A stretch of 41,228 nt of DNA, from contig JAVBXV010000062.1 in assembly GCA_030824405.1 (NCBI GenBank), positions 1 to 41,228 of the forward strand, in the 5' to 3' direction. Of this stretch, positions 31,715 to 39,803 are shown piece by piece. The notes beneath the pieces are model-generated. The model was not told the DNA's origin. It saw only the letters and a program-made list of their open reading frames with translations, and made no database searches. Position 1 is the first letter of the stretch; each line of letters starts with the position of its first letter. The DNA is from Anaerolineales bacterium (GTDB lineage: Bacteria; Chloroflexota; Anaerolineae; Anaerolineales; Villigracilaceae). Position numbers and translations under genes: made by a program.

Positions 31715-32812
31715 TTAGGGAAGTCCGACCGTTTCTATTAGATTGAGAGTCGCATCGAGGTTGAGAGCGGCATCAGCCACGTTCACATCCGCGAGGCGGT
31801 ATTCATCCAAAGATTGCACTTCAGGGTGTAAAGCCACACCAGGGATGAGCGGATATTCGTAATTCAGTTCTGCAAACAATTCCTGGCCTTCGGGCGAAAG
31901 CAAAAAGTCAATGAAGGCTTGCGCGGCGGAGAGATTCTTTGAGCCTTGAACAATTCCAGCCGCAGTGGCGTTGGTGATCAAACCAATTTCGCCCTCGCCT
32001 TGATCGGGGAACACAACTCCAACAGGGCTGCCTTCGGCAAGCTGCAAATAATAATAGTAGTGATTAACCAAGCCGATCTTGAACTCACCCGCGCCGACCG
32101 CTTTGCGAACATCGGTATGGCCGCCAAAGAAAGTCACTTCATTTGCGATCATGCCTGTCAGCCATTCCTGCGTGGCTTCCTCGCCAAGTAACTGGCTCAT
32201 CGCCGCGATCTGTGCCTGCATACCACCATTGGTGGAGCCAGCCGCAGCGATCTGTCCCTTCCATTTAGGATCGGTCAATTCAAAAATGGAAGTGGGCACT
32301 TCGTCTGCGCCAAGAAGTTCAGTATTGTACATGATAACGCGCGCGCGACGGGTAATCCCCACCCAGCTATCCTCAGGCCCAATAAATTCTGCGGGCAATT
32401 GGTCTGCAGCGGCAGGACGATACGATTGAAAAACATCCTGCTGATACATACTCTGCACTGTAAAAATTTCAGTGGTGATAAACACATCCGCCTGCGGGTT
32501 CGCCTTTTCCTCGATTAACGCATTGGCAAGCTCGCTGTTGCTTCCAGACTTTAGCAAAATATTCACATTCGGATACGCCGCCTGAAAAGCATCCAACACA
32601 GGCTGGACGAGTGTTTCAGAACGACCCGAATAGATGACCAGATCGCCCGCCACAGATTCATCGGCGACGACAACAGGCGCTTCAGTTCCTACGGGTAAAG
32701 CTGGTTCAGTGACTGCGGCATCTTCCCCGCTGACAGTGTTTCCTCCACCGCACGCGCTGACCAACATCATCATCACGAACAACAGAATGGTTAATTTTCT
32801 ACTATTTTTCAT
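31715..32812 (-). CDS. Iron-type ABC substrate-binding lipoprotein
   Basis: 365 residues. A lipobox (MMMLVSACGGG) gives a lipid-anchored protein with an acidic Thr/Val-rich linker. The body starts LVIYSGRSETLVQPVLDAF and has a run of tyrosines in NHYYYYLQLAEG, the position of the Tyr pair that binds Fe(III) in FbpA proteins. WVGITRRARVIMYN and FPDQGEGEIGLIT are also typical. It binds ferric iron, perhaps with a carbonate anion or as a chelate. GAGGAG lies 9 nt before the ATG. The promoter overlaps a perfect 28-bp palindrome. Confidence 0.87.
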   Translation of the reverse strand: MKNSRKLTILLFVMMMLVSACGGGNTVSGEDAAVTEPALPVGTEAPVVVADESVAGDLVIYSGRSETLVQPVLDAFQAAYPNVNILLKSGSNSELANALIEEKANPQADVFITTEIFTVQSMYQQDVFQSYRPAAADQLPAEFIGPEDSWVGITRRARVIMYNTELLGADEVPTSIFELTDPKWKGQIAAAGSTNGGMQAQIAAMSQLLGEEATQEWLTGMIANEVTFFGGHTDVRKAVGAGEFKIGLVNHYYYYLQLAEGSPVGVVFPDQGEGEIGLITNATAAGIVQGSKNLSAAQAFIDFLLSPEGQELFAELNYEYPLIPGVALHPEVQSLDEYRLADVNVADAALNLDATLNLIETVGLP

Positions 32813-32839
32813 AAAACAGATCTCCTCGGAATTTATTAA

Positions 32840-32870
32840 ACAGATAAAAGCGGCCGCTTTTATCTGTCAA
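32840..32870 (-). promoter_or_regulatory. 28-bp palindrome over the promoter of the iron-type importer
   Basis: Perfect two-fold palindrome 32840-32867, half-site ACAGATAAAAGCGG. On minus an exact TTGACA (32865-32870) shares its first arm; the -10 box is less clear (TATCTG or TTATCT inside the second arm). It lies about 28 bp from the ATG. It does not match a Fur box or a DtxR box, so the regulator is unknown. Confidence 0.7.
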
Positions 32871-32965
32871 GCACGGCGCAGTATACTCACCGTACCCCGA
32901 ATAATCTAGTGATATGTATTAAACCGTACACACATTGGGTTGCAAATAGTTTTCAACCACATTGA

Positions 32966-32996
32966 AAATTCCCTCCAAATAATTTAGAGGGAATTT
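32966..32996. terminator. Bidirectional terminator
   Basis: AAATTCCCTC (32966-32975) with GAGGGAATTT (32987-32996) and an 11-nt loop, T-rich on both sides. It ends the isomerase gene on minus. Confidence 0.8.
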
Positions 32997-33030
32997 GTTT
33001 TTCGCCGATCTGATCACACCGAACACAAAT

Positions 33031-34095
33031 TTATGGAGTTCTCGCCAATGCCTCTTTGAAATTCAAAAACGCATATTCATCCGAGGGGTCTGTGCCGTAG
33101 GCCATGGCAAGATAATAAGCCATGTAATCGCCGAAAATGATCAGAGTCCACAAATGAGCGATGATCGATTCACCGCGTGCATCGATCACATCTGTGTTCA
33201 GGGCTTCGAGCATGAACGCCTGACGCATCAAGTCTGAGCGCAGTCTATTGCGTGGATGGTCGCCTGGCGCACGCATGAACAGGGTCATCGTGTGAGCATT
33301 GAGAGTTGGGTTCGGGTTGAGTGTGGCGCTCAATGTATTATGCGTGGCTTCGGGAATGATCTCAAAGTTCGCCCCCGCCTTAGCAAGTTGGTTGATCTGC
33401 GTCTTCCATCTTCGCGCAACAGGCGCGAGATTTTCCGTCCCCACAAACGTAACCCAACGCCCCACCAATTGACCCGCGTAACGCTTGGCAGGATTCTTCG
33501 CGGCGATCACGTCTGCGACAATGTGCTGTTGTGAACGCTTCATCATCGCCACGGCTTCGGCTACATCATTGGCAGGGTCGGGGATGAATCCGAGGCGGGA
33601 GAACAATGCCAGCAGCAAAGCAAACGGGAAAGCAATTGCTGTGGTGTCCATTCGTTTGTATTCAAAATTCCATACTGGAATTTTTTTTTCAGCGGCACGT
33701 TTGGTCAATTCGCCGCCCGTGGAGATGACGAGCAGGCTGCATTTATTTTTTTGCGCAGTTTCAAATGCATCCAACACTTCTTCGGTATTCCCTGAATGCG
33801 AAACGCAAACGACCAATGTCGCTTTGCTGTTGGCGAATGCAGGCAGGCCATAGCCGCGGTGCAATGTCACAGGGAGGCGAATGCTTGAGAAAACAGAAGC
33901 AGTTACCAGCTCGGCCGCGATCGCTGAATCTCCCATGCCAGTGATGACGATGGCCTGGATGTCTTTGAAATCGGGCAGCGGCTGAGTCTGCCCCAAGTCC
34001 CATGCGGTTTGTAATTGATCGGGCAGGCCGTCAATATCAGCCAGCAGGTTTTGGGGATCTATTTTTTTAAAGAGGTCGAGGTCGTCGAGATTCAT
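33031..34095 (-). CDS. Bifunctional phosphoglucose/phosphomannose isomerase-like SIS protein
   Basis: 354 residues, two SIS modules. The sugar-phosphate loop is IVITGMGDSAIAAELV, then VVCVSHSGNTEEVLDAFE. In the second half VTFVGTENLAPVARRWKTQ and the Glu-His pair in IIPEATHNTLS fit the PGI/PMI family known from archaea and some bacteria. It would interconvert glucose-6-P or mannose-6-P with fructose-6-P, feeding glycan precursors. The start overlaps the stop of the carboxypeptidase gene (TAATG). Confidence 0.85.
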   Translation of the reverse strand: MNLDDLDLFKKIDPQNLLADIDGLPDQLQTAWDLGQTQPLPDFKDIQAIVITGMGDSAIAAELVTASVFSSIRLPVTLHRGYGLPAFANSKATLVVCVSHSGNTEEVLDAFETAQKNKCSLLVISTGGELTKRAAEKKIPVWNFEYKRMDTTAIAFPFALLLALFSRLGFIPDPANDVAEAVAMMKRSQQHIVADVIAAKNPAKRYAGQLVGRWVTFVGTENLAPVARRWKTQINQLAKAGANFEIIPEATHNTLSATLNPNPTLNAHTMTLFMRAPGDHPRNRLRSDLMRQAFMLEALNTDVIDARGESIIAHLWTLIIFGDYMAYYLAMAYGTDPSDEYAFLNFKEALARTP

Positions 34096-35576
34096 TAACT
34101 TGCGTCCTTGATGAATTTGGCCATATCTTTTTTCATCTCTTTGAGCGAAGGCATATGGATGTACATCATGTGCCCCGCATCGTAATACGCCATGCGGATG
34201 TTCTTGCGCAAAGATTGGTCGAGGCCGAGATGATCAAACGTATATTCGGTGGCGAAGTATGGCGTGCCGAGATCGAAATAGCCGTTGGCGACAAAGACCT
34301 TTAGATATTTATTGAAGGTCATTGCGCCGCGCAGCGTTTCAGCAACATTGACGTATTGATTCTGGAAATAACTGTACGACCAATTCATCCAGACCTTGTC
34401 GCTAAGAATTTCATACGGGGTATCGGTTTCAAATTTCAATTCAGTGCGGACGTAATCATTGAACGCGGCAGTGTACGGCCCGTTGACTTGAGCAAACAGC
34501 GGATCATACTCTGGCATGGAAGTAACACCGCTTCGATCCATACCCGTGTAGCGGCTGTCTAAACGCCCGACGGTTTTTCCACGCTCACGCAGCAGCTCTT
34601 TGAAATAATGCTGGTCGAGAATTCTCAAATTGGTGCGTTCGATGAACTCCTGCGAGATGCCTGTGTAGCGGGAAAGTTTTTCCACGATATTGGCGCGCTC
34701 TTCGGGTGTGAGGGCAGCGCCTTTGAGCAAGGCAGTTGCATACTCGCCCATTGCAAATTCTTCGGCTTCTTTGAGAGCGGCCTTCAAAGTTGATTTGAAA
34801 TTCAACTTGCCGTGATACCAGGCTGTGGCTGTGTAAGCGGGCAGAAAAAGAATGTAGGGCAGATCATTATTGAGATTGAAATCAATGGTGGAGAAATCGA
34901 GTACGGCCGAGATGAGCAGCAGTCCATTCAAGAGCATGCCATGACGATCCTGCAAATAACCAGAGAGACCTGCCGAGCGTGTAGTTCCGTAGGATTCACC
35001 TGCAAGGAATTTTGGCGAGAGCCAGCGGTTATAACGTGTGGTGTACAAGCGAATGAAATCGCCGACGGAAGCGATGTCTTTTGTGAAGGTGTGCCAGTCT
35101 CTGGATTTTTCACCTTCCACGGGGCGGCTGTAGCCAGTGCTCATCGGGTCGATGAAGACAAGATCGGTTTCATCGAGAATGGAATATTGATTGTCAGTTA
35201 ATTTGAAGGGAGGCGGCGGCATCTCGCCATCGTCTGTGAGGACAACGCGGCGCGGGCCGAGCACGCCCATGTGCAGCCACACAGACGAGGAGCCTGGTCC
35301 GCCGTTGAAGGAGAATGTGATCGGGCGCTTACCTTTATCTTTCACGCCGTCTTTGGTGTAGGCGATAAAGAAAATTTGGGCGCGCGGCTTTTCAACTTCC
35401 GCATCCTTATCTTTATCGTGGACTTCTTCCTTGAGCACCATCGTCCCTGTGGTGACGGTGTACTTAATCAGCTTGCCGCCGATCTTGATCGAATGCTTGC
35501 TTTCTACAAGATTGTCTTTTGGAGCGGGCTTATCGTCTTTCTTCTCTTCGGGTTTGGATTCTTTTTTTTCTGCCAT
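34095..35576 (-). CDS. Serine carboxypeptidase (peptidase S10)
   Basis: 493 residues. A charged Lys/Glu/Asp N-terminal extension without signal peptide is followed by an alpha/beta hydrolase. The oxyanion loop is FSFNGGPGSSS, nucleophile FLAGESYGTTRSAG, acid VANGYFDLGTPY and His AYYDAGHMMYIH. All three catalytic residues are in place. Bacterial S10 peptidases trim C-terminal residues. No export signal is visible, so a cytoplasmic place is likely. AAGGAG lies upstream of the ATG; the gene is 15 bp behind the DUF6688-like gene. Confidence 0.92.
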   Translation of the reverse strand: MAEKKESKPEEKKDDKPAPKDNLVESKHSIKIGGKLIKYTVTTGTMVLKEEVHDKDKDAEVEKPRAQIFFIAYTKDGVKDKGKRPITFSFNGGPGSSSVWLHMGVLGPRRVVLTDDGEMPPPPFKLTDNQYSILDETDLVFIDPMSTGYSRPVEGEKSRDWHTFTKDIASVGDFIRLYTTRYNRWLSPKFLAGESYGTTRSAGLSGYLQDRHGMLLNGLLLISAVLDFSTIDFNLNNDLPYILFLPAYTATAWYHGKLNFKSTLKAALKEAEEFAMGEYATALLKGAALTPEERANIVEKLSRYTGISQEFIERTNLRILDQHYFKELLRERGKTVGRLDSRYTGMDRSGVTSMPEYDPLFAQVNGPYTAAFNDYVRTELKFETDTPYEILSDKVWMNWSYSYFQNQYVNVAETLRGAMTFNKYLKVFVANGYFDLGTPYFATEYTFDHLGLDQSLRKNIRMAYYDAGHMMYIHMPSLKEMKKDMAKFIKDAS

Positions 35577-35591
35577 GGGAATTCTCCTTAG

Positions 35592-36683
35592 TTACGAAAG
35601 ATACATTTTTCTTGAAATGGATTCAATTTCTGGAATGACAAGTTTCAATGCGAGGAATGAAATCCATTCTACAGGAACAAGGATGAGGAACGCAATATCT
35701 GCCAGAAGGGAATTCTTGATATGAGCCGCCAGTCTTTTGCCGATCACATCATAAACTTTTCGGATTAATGCATGCAAGGTTGGAGCGACAGCCATCAATG
35801 CCAATTCAACCGATTTGAGACGTTGCAACTGTGGATTCACCCGCATGAAATTTCCATTCACCAAACGAACAGGCTGTGAGCCAACAATGCGCGGATGTCC
35901 CTGCGCGGCGGCGGTGGCGATATAACAATTTGGCGGCTGAGGCGGAAGTGCGGCGTACAACTCGTACATTTTCATTATATTGAAGCGTAAGGCCCCCACG
36001 TAGGCGGCAAGCCATGTGATGATGCCAAGTCCACGCGAGAGGGTGAGTTTCGATTCGTGGTTCTTCACCAGCCAGATGGCAGTTTGAGCAGAGAGAAGGA
36101 AAGACCAGAAGGGCGCGACGAGCACAAGAAATATAAAAGCAGTGAAGAATGGAGAAAAAAAGTTGCGAGAAATGATCATACTGATCAAAGCAAGTACCAC
36201 TGTAAAACTCGCAAGCAGAATCCCCAACAGTTTAAGATTCCATTTTTTTACAACCCAGGGATAAATGCGGGAAAATATCAGGGGCGATATCCAGGCCAGG
36301 AACAGAAGGACGATCCAGATCGAAAATTGCAGGGAAAGCAAGACAGCAACGCTATAGTGCAAGGCAAGAATAACGCCTGTATAAACGCCAAAGCGGACTA
36401 AAAATTTCGGCGCAAATTTCCCAGAGTCGATCAAAAGTGCAAGATAGCAAACGACTGAATAGGTCAGCAGGGGCAAAACAAACAACGAGGCTTCTGGAAA
36501 AAGAAACAGGATTGCATAATCAGACAATTTACCCGACTGCCATTCAGGTTTCAATGCATTGATCATCGAAAACGAAAAAATGGGCGGAACCGTTACGAAT
36601 AAACCAAACAAAACCCTTCCCCAACGTGTTGTGGGGAAGGGCGAAGAGATCTCAATTGAACTGGGGGCAGATTCGATATCCAT
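35592..36683 (-). CDS. DUF6688-like polytopic membrane protein with CYIATAAA motif
   Basis: 363 residues, about seven transmembrane helices in the first two thirds. The C-terminal part has PNCYIATAAAQGHPRIVGSQ, then NPQLQRLKSVELALMAVAP and a final hydrophobic segment. The Cys-Tyr-Ile-Ala-Thr motif matches what I recall for DUF6688 and CFI-box proteins; the function is unknown. First gene of a three-gene run with the S10 peptidase and the isomerase. Confidence 0.65.
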   Translation of the reverse strand: MDIESAPSSIEISSPFPTTRWGRVLFGLFVTVPPIFSFSMINALKPEWQSGKLSDYAILFLFPEASLFVLPLLTYSVVCYLALLIDSGKFAPKFLVRFGVYTGVILALHYSVAVLLSLQFSIWIVLLFLAWISPLIFSRIYPWVVKKWNLKLLGILLASFTVVLALISMIISRNFFSPFFTAFIFLVLVAPFWSFLLSAQTAIWLVKNHESKLTLSRGLGIITWLAAYVGALRFNIMKMYELYAALPPQPPNCYIATAAAQGHPRIVGSQPVRLVNGNFMRVNPQLQRLKSVELALMAVAPTLHALIRKVYDVIGKRLAAHIKNSLLADIAFLILVPVEWISFLALKLVIPEIESISRKMYLS

Positions 36684-36719
36684 AATTTCCTTTTTGTTGG
36701 AGCGTGAAAGATAGTGTGG

Positions 36720-37544
36720 CTATTTTATTGAGTTTATGACTGCATACACTTCTTTTTTGTTCCAGCCGCTTTGCTCTGCCAATTCCACAGATATTTCCTT
36801 TGCCGATCTTCCTGCTTTCAATTCCTTCTTAATGGATTTGAGTACTTCTTCTTCTGTCCAGATATTTTTTTCTTCTTTGGCCTTGCCTGCGATCACCAGT
36901 GTGAATTCGCCGCGCGGATCTTTGGAGTTGAAATAGTCGAGCGCGCCGTTGACGGGTCCGCGCCAGTATTCTTCATATAGCTTGGTCATTTCACGGGCAA
37001 CACAAATTTGACGGTCGCCCAGTGTGGAGAGAATGTCTTCGAGCGAGTCTGTGATGCGGTGCGGAGATTCGAGAAAGATGAGGGTATATGGCAGGCTGGA
37101 AACTTGCGCGAGAGCCTTGCGGCGGTCACTGGCTTTGTGCGGAAGATAGCCGAGGTAGAGAAATGAATCCGTGGGCAGGCCGGAGACTGTCAAGGCGGCG
37201 ATGGGAGCTGAAGCACCAGGAACAGGCCGAACGTCGAAGCCTGAAGCGAGGGCGGCTTGAACCAGCTCATAGCCAGGATCATTGATCGCGGGCGTGCCTG
37301 CGTCAGAGATGAGCGCCACGTCCCCTTCTGCGAGGGCGGCGAGGATCATATCCAGTTTGTGTATCTTGTTGTGTTCGAAATAACTGGTGAACTGGGTTGT
37401 GATGTCAAAGTGTTTGAGCAGTACGCCGCTGTGACGGGTGTCTTCTGCCGCAATGAGTTTGGCTTCACGCAAAATACGCAGTGCGCGCGCGGAGATGTCT
37501 TCGAGATTTCCAATTGGTGTTGCAACGAGATAGAGTGTGCCCAT
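36720..37544 (-). CDS. rsmI: 16S rRNA (cytidine-1402 2'-O) methyltransferase RsmI
   Basis: 274 residues, usual length. Start MGTLYLVATPIGNLEDIS and AEDTRHSGVLL are near-invariant, with ALISDAGTPAINDPGYEL and VPGASAPIAAL for the SAM site, and FLESPHRITDSLEDI later. RsmI methylates C1402 in the decoding centre of 16S rRNA. A short basic C-terminal domain (residues 225-274) is kept. It sits alone between a terminator on its upstream side and the DUF6688-like gene. Confidence 0.95.
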   Translation of the reverse strand: MGTLYLVATPIGNLEDISARALRILREAKLIAAEDTRHSGVLLKHFDITTQFTSYFEHNKIHKLDMILAALAEGDVALISDAGTPAINDPGYELVQAALASGFDVRPVPGASAPIAALTVSGLPTDSFLYLGYLPHKASDRRKALAQVSSLPYTLIFLESPHRITDSLEDILSTLGDRQICVAREMTKLYEEYWRGPVNGALDYFNSKDPRGEFTLVIAGKAKEEKNIWTEEEVLKSIKKELKAGRSAKEISVELAEQSGWNKKEVYAVINSIK

Positions 37545-37572
37545 GCTGTGATTTTATCACCCCCCGTTACAT

Positions 37573-37614
37573 CAATAAAAAAATCGGGCGCATGTGCGCC
37601 CGATTTTTTTATTG
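37573..37614. terminator. Strong terminator overlapping the kinase stop codon
   Basis: 20-bp perfect arms (core ATCGGGCGCA) with a 2-nt loop, bordered by A7 and T7. The kinase stop (37609-37611) is inside the arm, so ribosomes ending translation reach into the hairpin. Confidence 0.92.
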
Positions 37615-39063
37615 ACAGGATCTGATATCCACAGTGAATGTGGTACAGCCAGCATCTGCAGGCGGTACAGCCGCACAACATTGATTCGCCGAATCAAAGG
37701 TTGAATCAGGAGAGCAGCTTGAAAGGTCTGTAGCAGAGAGCACGGGCGGTTTGCATACTTTCAAGTCAAAGGATAACAACTGCGGCCCCGAGCAGGAGAT
37801 GAGCATTCTGCCGTCAACCACCGTTTCAAAGATACATTTCATGGCAGGGTCGAGAGATTCGAATGTGGAACCTTCAGTGATGGAAACTGAAGTGTATGGA
37901 ACTTTCTTGATACAAACTTTATTTGTAGTTTCCACATCAGGTACTGCGATCAGGTTGGCGGCACATGCGGGAGCCAGCGGCAAAGCCGATGCAACAGCCT
38001 CAGTGGGCGCTTCAGTTGGAGCAAGAGTTGCTTCTTCAGTTAAAGTGGCGGGCACCAAAGTAGGTGTGGATGTGGGCAACGACGCAGGGAAAAGTTGATT
38101 TCGTAATACAAAGAAACCAACCAGTGCAACCAACAACACAACACCAGCCACGGCGATGCCAGTCTTGCTGCGGGAAGAGACTGTCCCAGCAGAGGCAAAC
38201 ACTCCCGTGCGCACACCTGTGGCGCCCCCAGAGGTGACATTCCCTTCGCTGCCAAATGCAATCACGTTCAACGCTTTGGCAAGGTCAGTTGCCTTGGCGT
38301 AACGCTTATCTCTATCCTTTGCCATGGAGGTCTTAATGATCTGATCCACATCAAATGGCAAACTTGGGAGTGTCAGTAAAATTTCAGGAACGGGTTCTGT
38401 GATGTGTTTGACCACCACGCCCATAGGAGTATCCGCATTATAGGGCTGCTGGCCGCTCAACATTTGATAGATGATCACGCCTAATCCATAGACATCGCTG
38501 CGGCCATCCACGTCCAATCCACGTGCCTGTTCAGGGCTCATGTATGCGGGTGTGCCGATGATGCCGCTGCCTGTCAGGCTGCTGGTTGATTCTGAAAGTT
38601 TGGCAATTCCAAAGTCTGAAATGAATGGAGCGCCTGTATCATCAAAAAGAATATTATCTGGTTTCAGATCGCGATGAATGATGCCTTTTTTATGAGCGTA
38701 GGCAAGCCCTTGTGCGATCTTTTCCACGATCCGCGCGGTATCTTCCAGTGAAAATCTGCCTTTTTCGATCTCACCAGAAAGTGAACCGCCGTTCATATAA
38801 CGCATGACAAAATATGGCTGTCCATCCTCTTCGCCCACGTCATAAACAGGCACGATGGCTGGATGTTCCAATGCGGCGACGATCTTAAGTTCGCGTTCAA
38901 AGCGCGAACGGAACTGCGGATCATGCATCATCTCGCGCGGCAGGATTTTGATCGCCACTTCGCGGTCAAAACTTGGGTCATACGCGCGGTACACAGTTGC
39001 CATACCACCGCGGCCCAATTCAGATTTTATTTCGTAGCGACCGATCTTAGAGGGGATTGCCAT
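37609..39063 (-). CDS. PknB-like membrane Ser/Thr protein kinase with Cys-rich exterior
   Basis: 484 residues. Kinase domain at about 8-265: glycine loop ELGRGGMATVYRAYD, lysine REVAIKIL, catalytic loop IIHRDLKPDNILFD, DFG in ISDFGIAKL, and GTPAYMSPEQARG. A Gly/Ser/Thr linker and one transmembrane helix (TGIAVAGVVLLVALVGFFVL) follow, then a Pro/Thr-rich stalk and an external domain with ten or more cysteines ending CTTFTVDIRSCQ. There are no PASTA repeats, so the ligand differs from that of classic PknB. The ATG at 39063 (MAIPSKIGRY) is chosen over one 7 codons upstream. Confidence 0.92.
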   Translation of the reverse strand: MAIPSKIGRYEIKSELGRGGMATVYRAYDPSFDREVAIKILPREMMHDPQFRSRFERELKIVAALEHPAIVPVYDVGEEDGQPYFVMRYMNGGSLSGEIEKGRFSLEDTARIVEKIAQGLAYAHKKGIIHRDLKPDNILFDDTGAPFISDFGIAKLSESTSSLTGSGIIGTPAYMSPEQARGLDVDGRSDVYGLGVIIYQMLSGQQPYNADTPMGVVVKHITEPVPEILLTLPSLPFDVDQIIKTSMAKDRDKRYAKATDLAKALNVIAFGSEGNVTSGGATGVRTGVFASAGTVSSRSKTGIAVAGVVLLVALVGFFVLRNQLFPASLPTSTPTLVPATLTEEATLAPTEAPTEAVASALPLAPACAANLIAVPDVETTNKVCIKKVPYTSVSITEGSTFESLDPAMKCIFETVVDGRMLISCSGPQLLSFDLKVCKPPVLSATDLSSCSPDSTFDSANQCCAAVPPADAGCTTFTVDIRSCQ

Positions 39064-39156
39064 GCGCGCAAGTATAAACCACATACAAGGCCAGAGGCAA
39101 GAAAACGAATCCGAATTGTCAGGATATTAACATGCCCCCCATTTGTACCCCACAAA

Positions 39157-39187
39157 GAAAACGTCAACCTTAACGGTTGACGTTTTC
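39157..39187. terminator. Terminator with regulator stop codon in its loop
   Basis: GAAAACGTCAACC (39157-39169) and its complement (39175-39187), loop TTAAC, TTTTCTTTG after it on minus. The stop of the MerR-type regulator (39170-39172) is in the loop. Confidence 0.88.
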
Positions 39188-39790
39188 CAAAGACTCATAG
39201 GTTTGTAAAAGGCTGATCAAAATTTCATCTGTAAATGTATGCACCTTGGTATACATCTGCGAAGCTCGCGCGCTGGGCACTTTCGCATCCCCATAGACCT
39301 TGATCACAGAGGAAACCAAGGTGTCGCGAAAAAACAGGAACGCCTTCGCCGCATCCACATAGCTCAAATTGTAGCGCCGCGCACGGGACGCATACTCATA
39401 GCCGATCGCGTACGACTCAGTGGAGGCATCTTCACCGCTGGCGGTCACATATTGCATCAGCCCATGAAACAGAGAACGCGAACTCAAACGATACTGCGCC
39501 CGCGCATCTTCATCCAGTTTTTGATACCAGGACTCAGCCTGAAGCCGTCCCTCTGAAATTTGCATGCGGACATTTCGGACGACTTCCTGCATCATATTCT
39601 CAGGCTCGATCTCACGCGACGTTCGGCTTGATTCTGCCCAAAGGGTGATTTCACTACGCTTATAGCGGCGATGGCCACCCTGCGTCTTATGCACTGGCAG
39701 TACCCCTTTATCTGACCACAACCTGACAGTGCTGGGGTGTACTCCCAGCACTTGTGCCGCATCGCTCAAGGAAAGCCATTCATCTGTCAT
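39170..39790 (-). CDS. MerR-type HTH regulator with RsbRD-like helical sensor
   Basis: 206 residues. Residues 1-55 are a MerR/excisionase winged helix (LSLSDAAQVLGVHPSTVRLW, then TQGGHRRYKRSEI). Residues 65-205 are helical (YQKLDEDARAQYRLSSRSLF, YEYASRARRYNLSYVDAAKA), like the RsbRD N-terminal sensor fold; no cobalamin motif as in CarH/LitR is seen. The gene begins 13 bp after the PucC-like gene and should regulate it, perhaps through the repeats at 41152-41209. Ligand unknown. Confidence 0.75.
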   Translation of the reverse strand: MTDEWLSLSDAAQVLGVHPSTVRLWSDKGVLPVHKTQGGHRRYKRSEITLWAESSRTSREIEPENMMQEVVRNVRMQISEGRLQAESWYQKLDEDARAQYRLSSRSLFHGLMQYVTASGEDASTESYAIGYEYASRARRYNLSYVDAAKAFLFFRDTLVSSVIKVYGDAKVPSARASQMYTKVHTFTDEILISLLQTYESLENVNR

Positions 39791-39803
39791 AGTGATTTCA
39801 CCT

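Noticed and set aside
32840-32867. Fur box before the iron-type importer
   Set aside because: The sequence has no GATAAT-type hexamers in Fur spacing; the symmetry centre GCGGCCGC is foreign to Fur and DtxR sites.
32840-32867. Terminator of an upstream gene
   Set aside because: No minus-strand gene ends just before it, no T-run follows, and it overlaps a TTGACA element.
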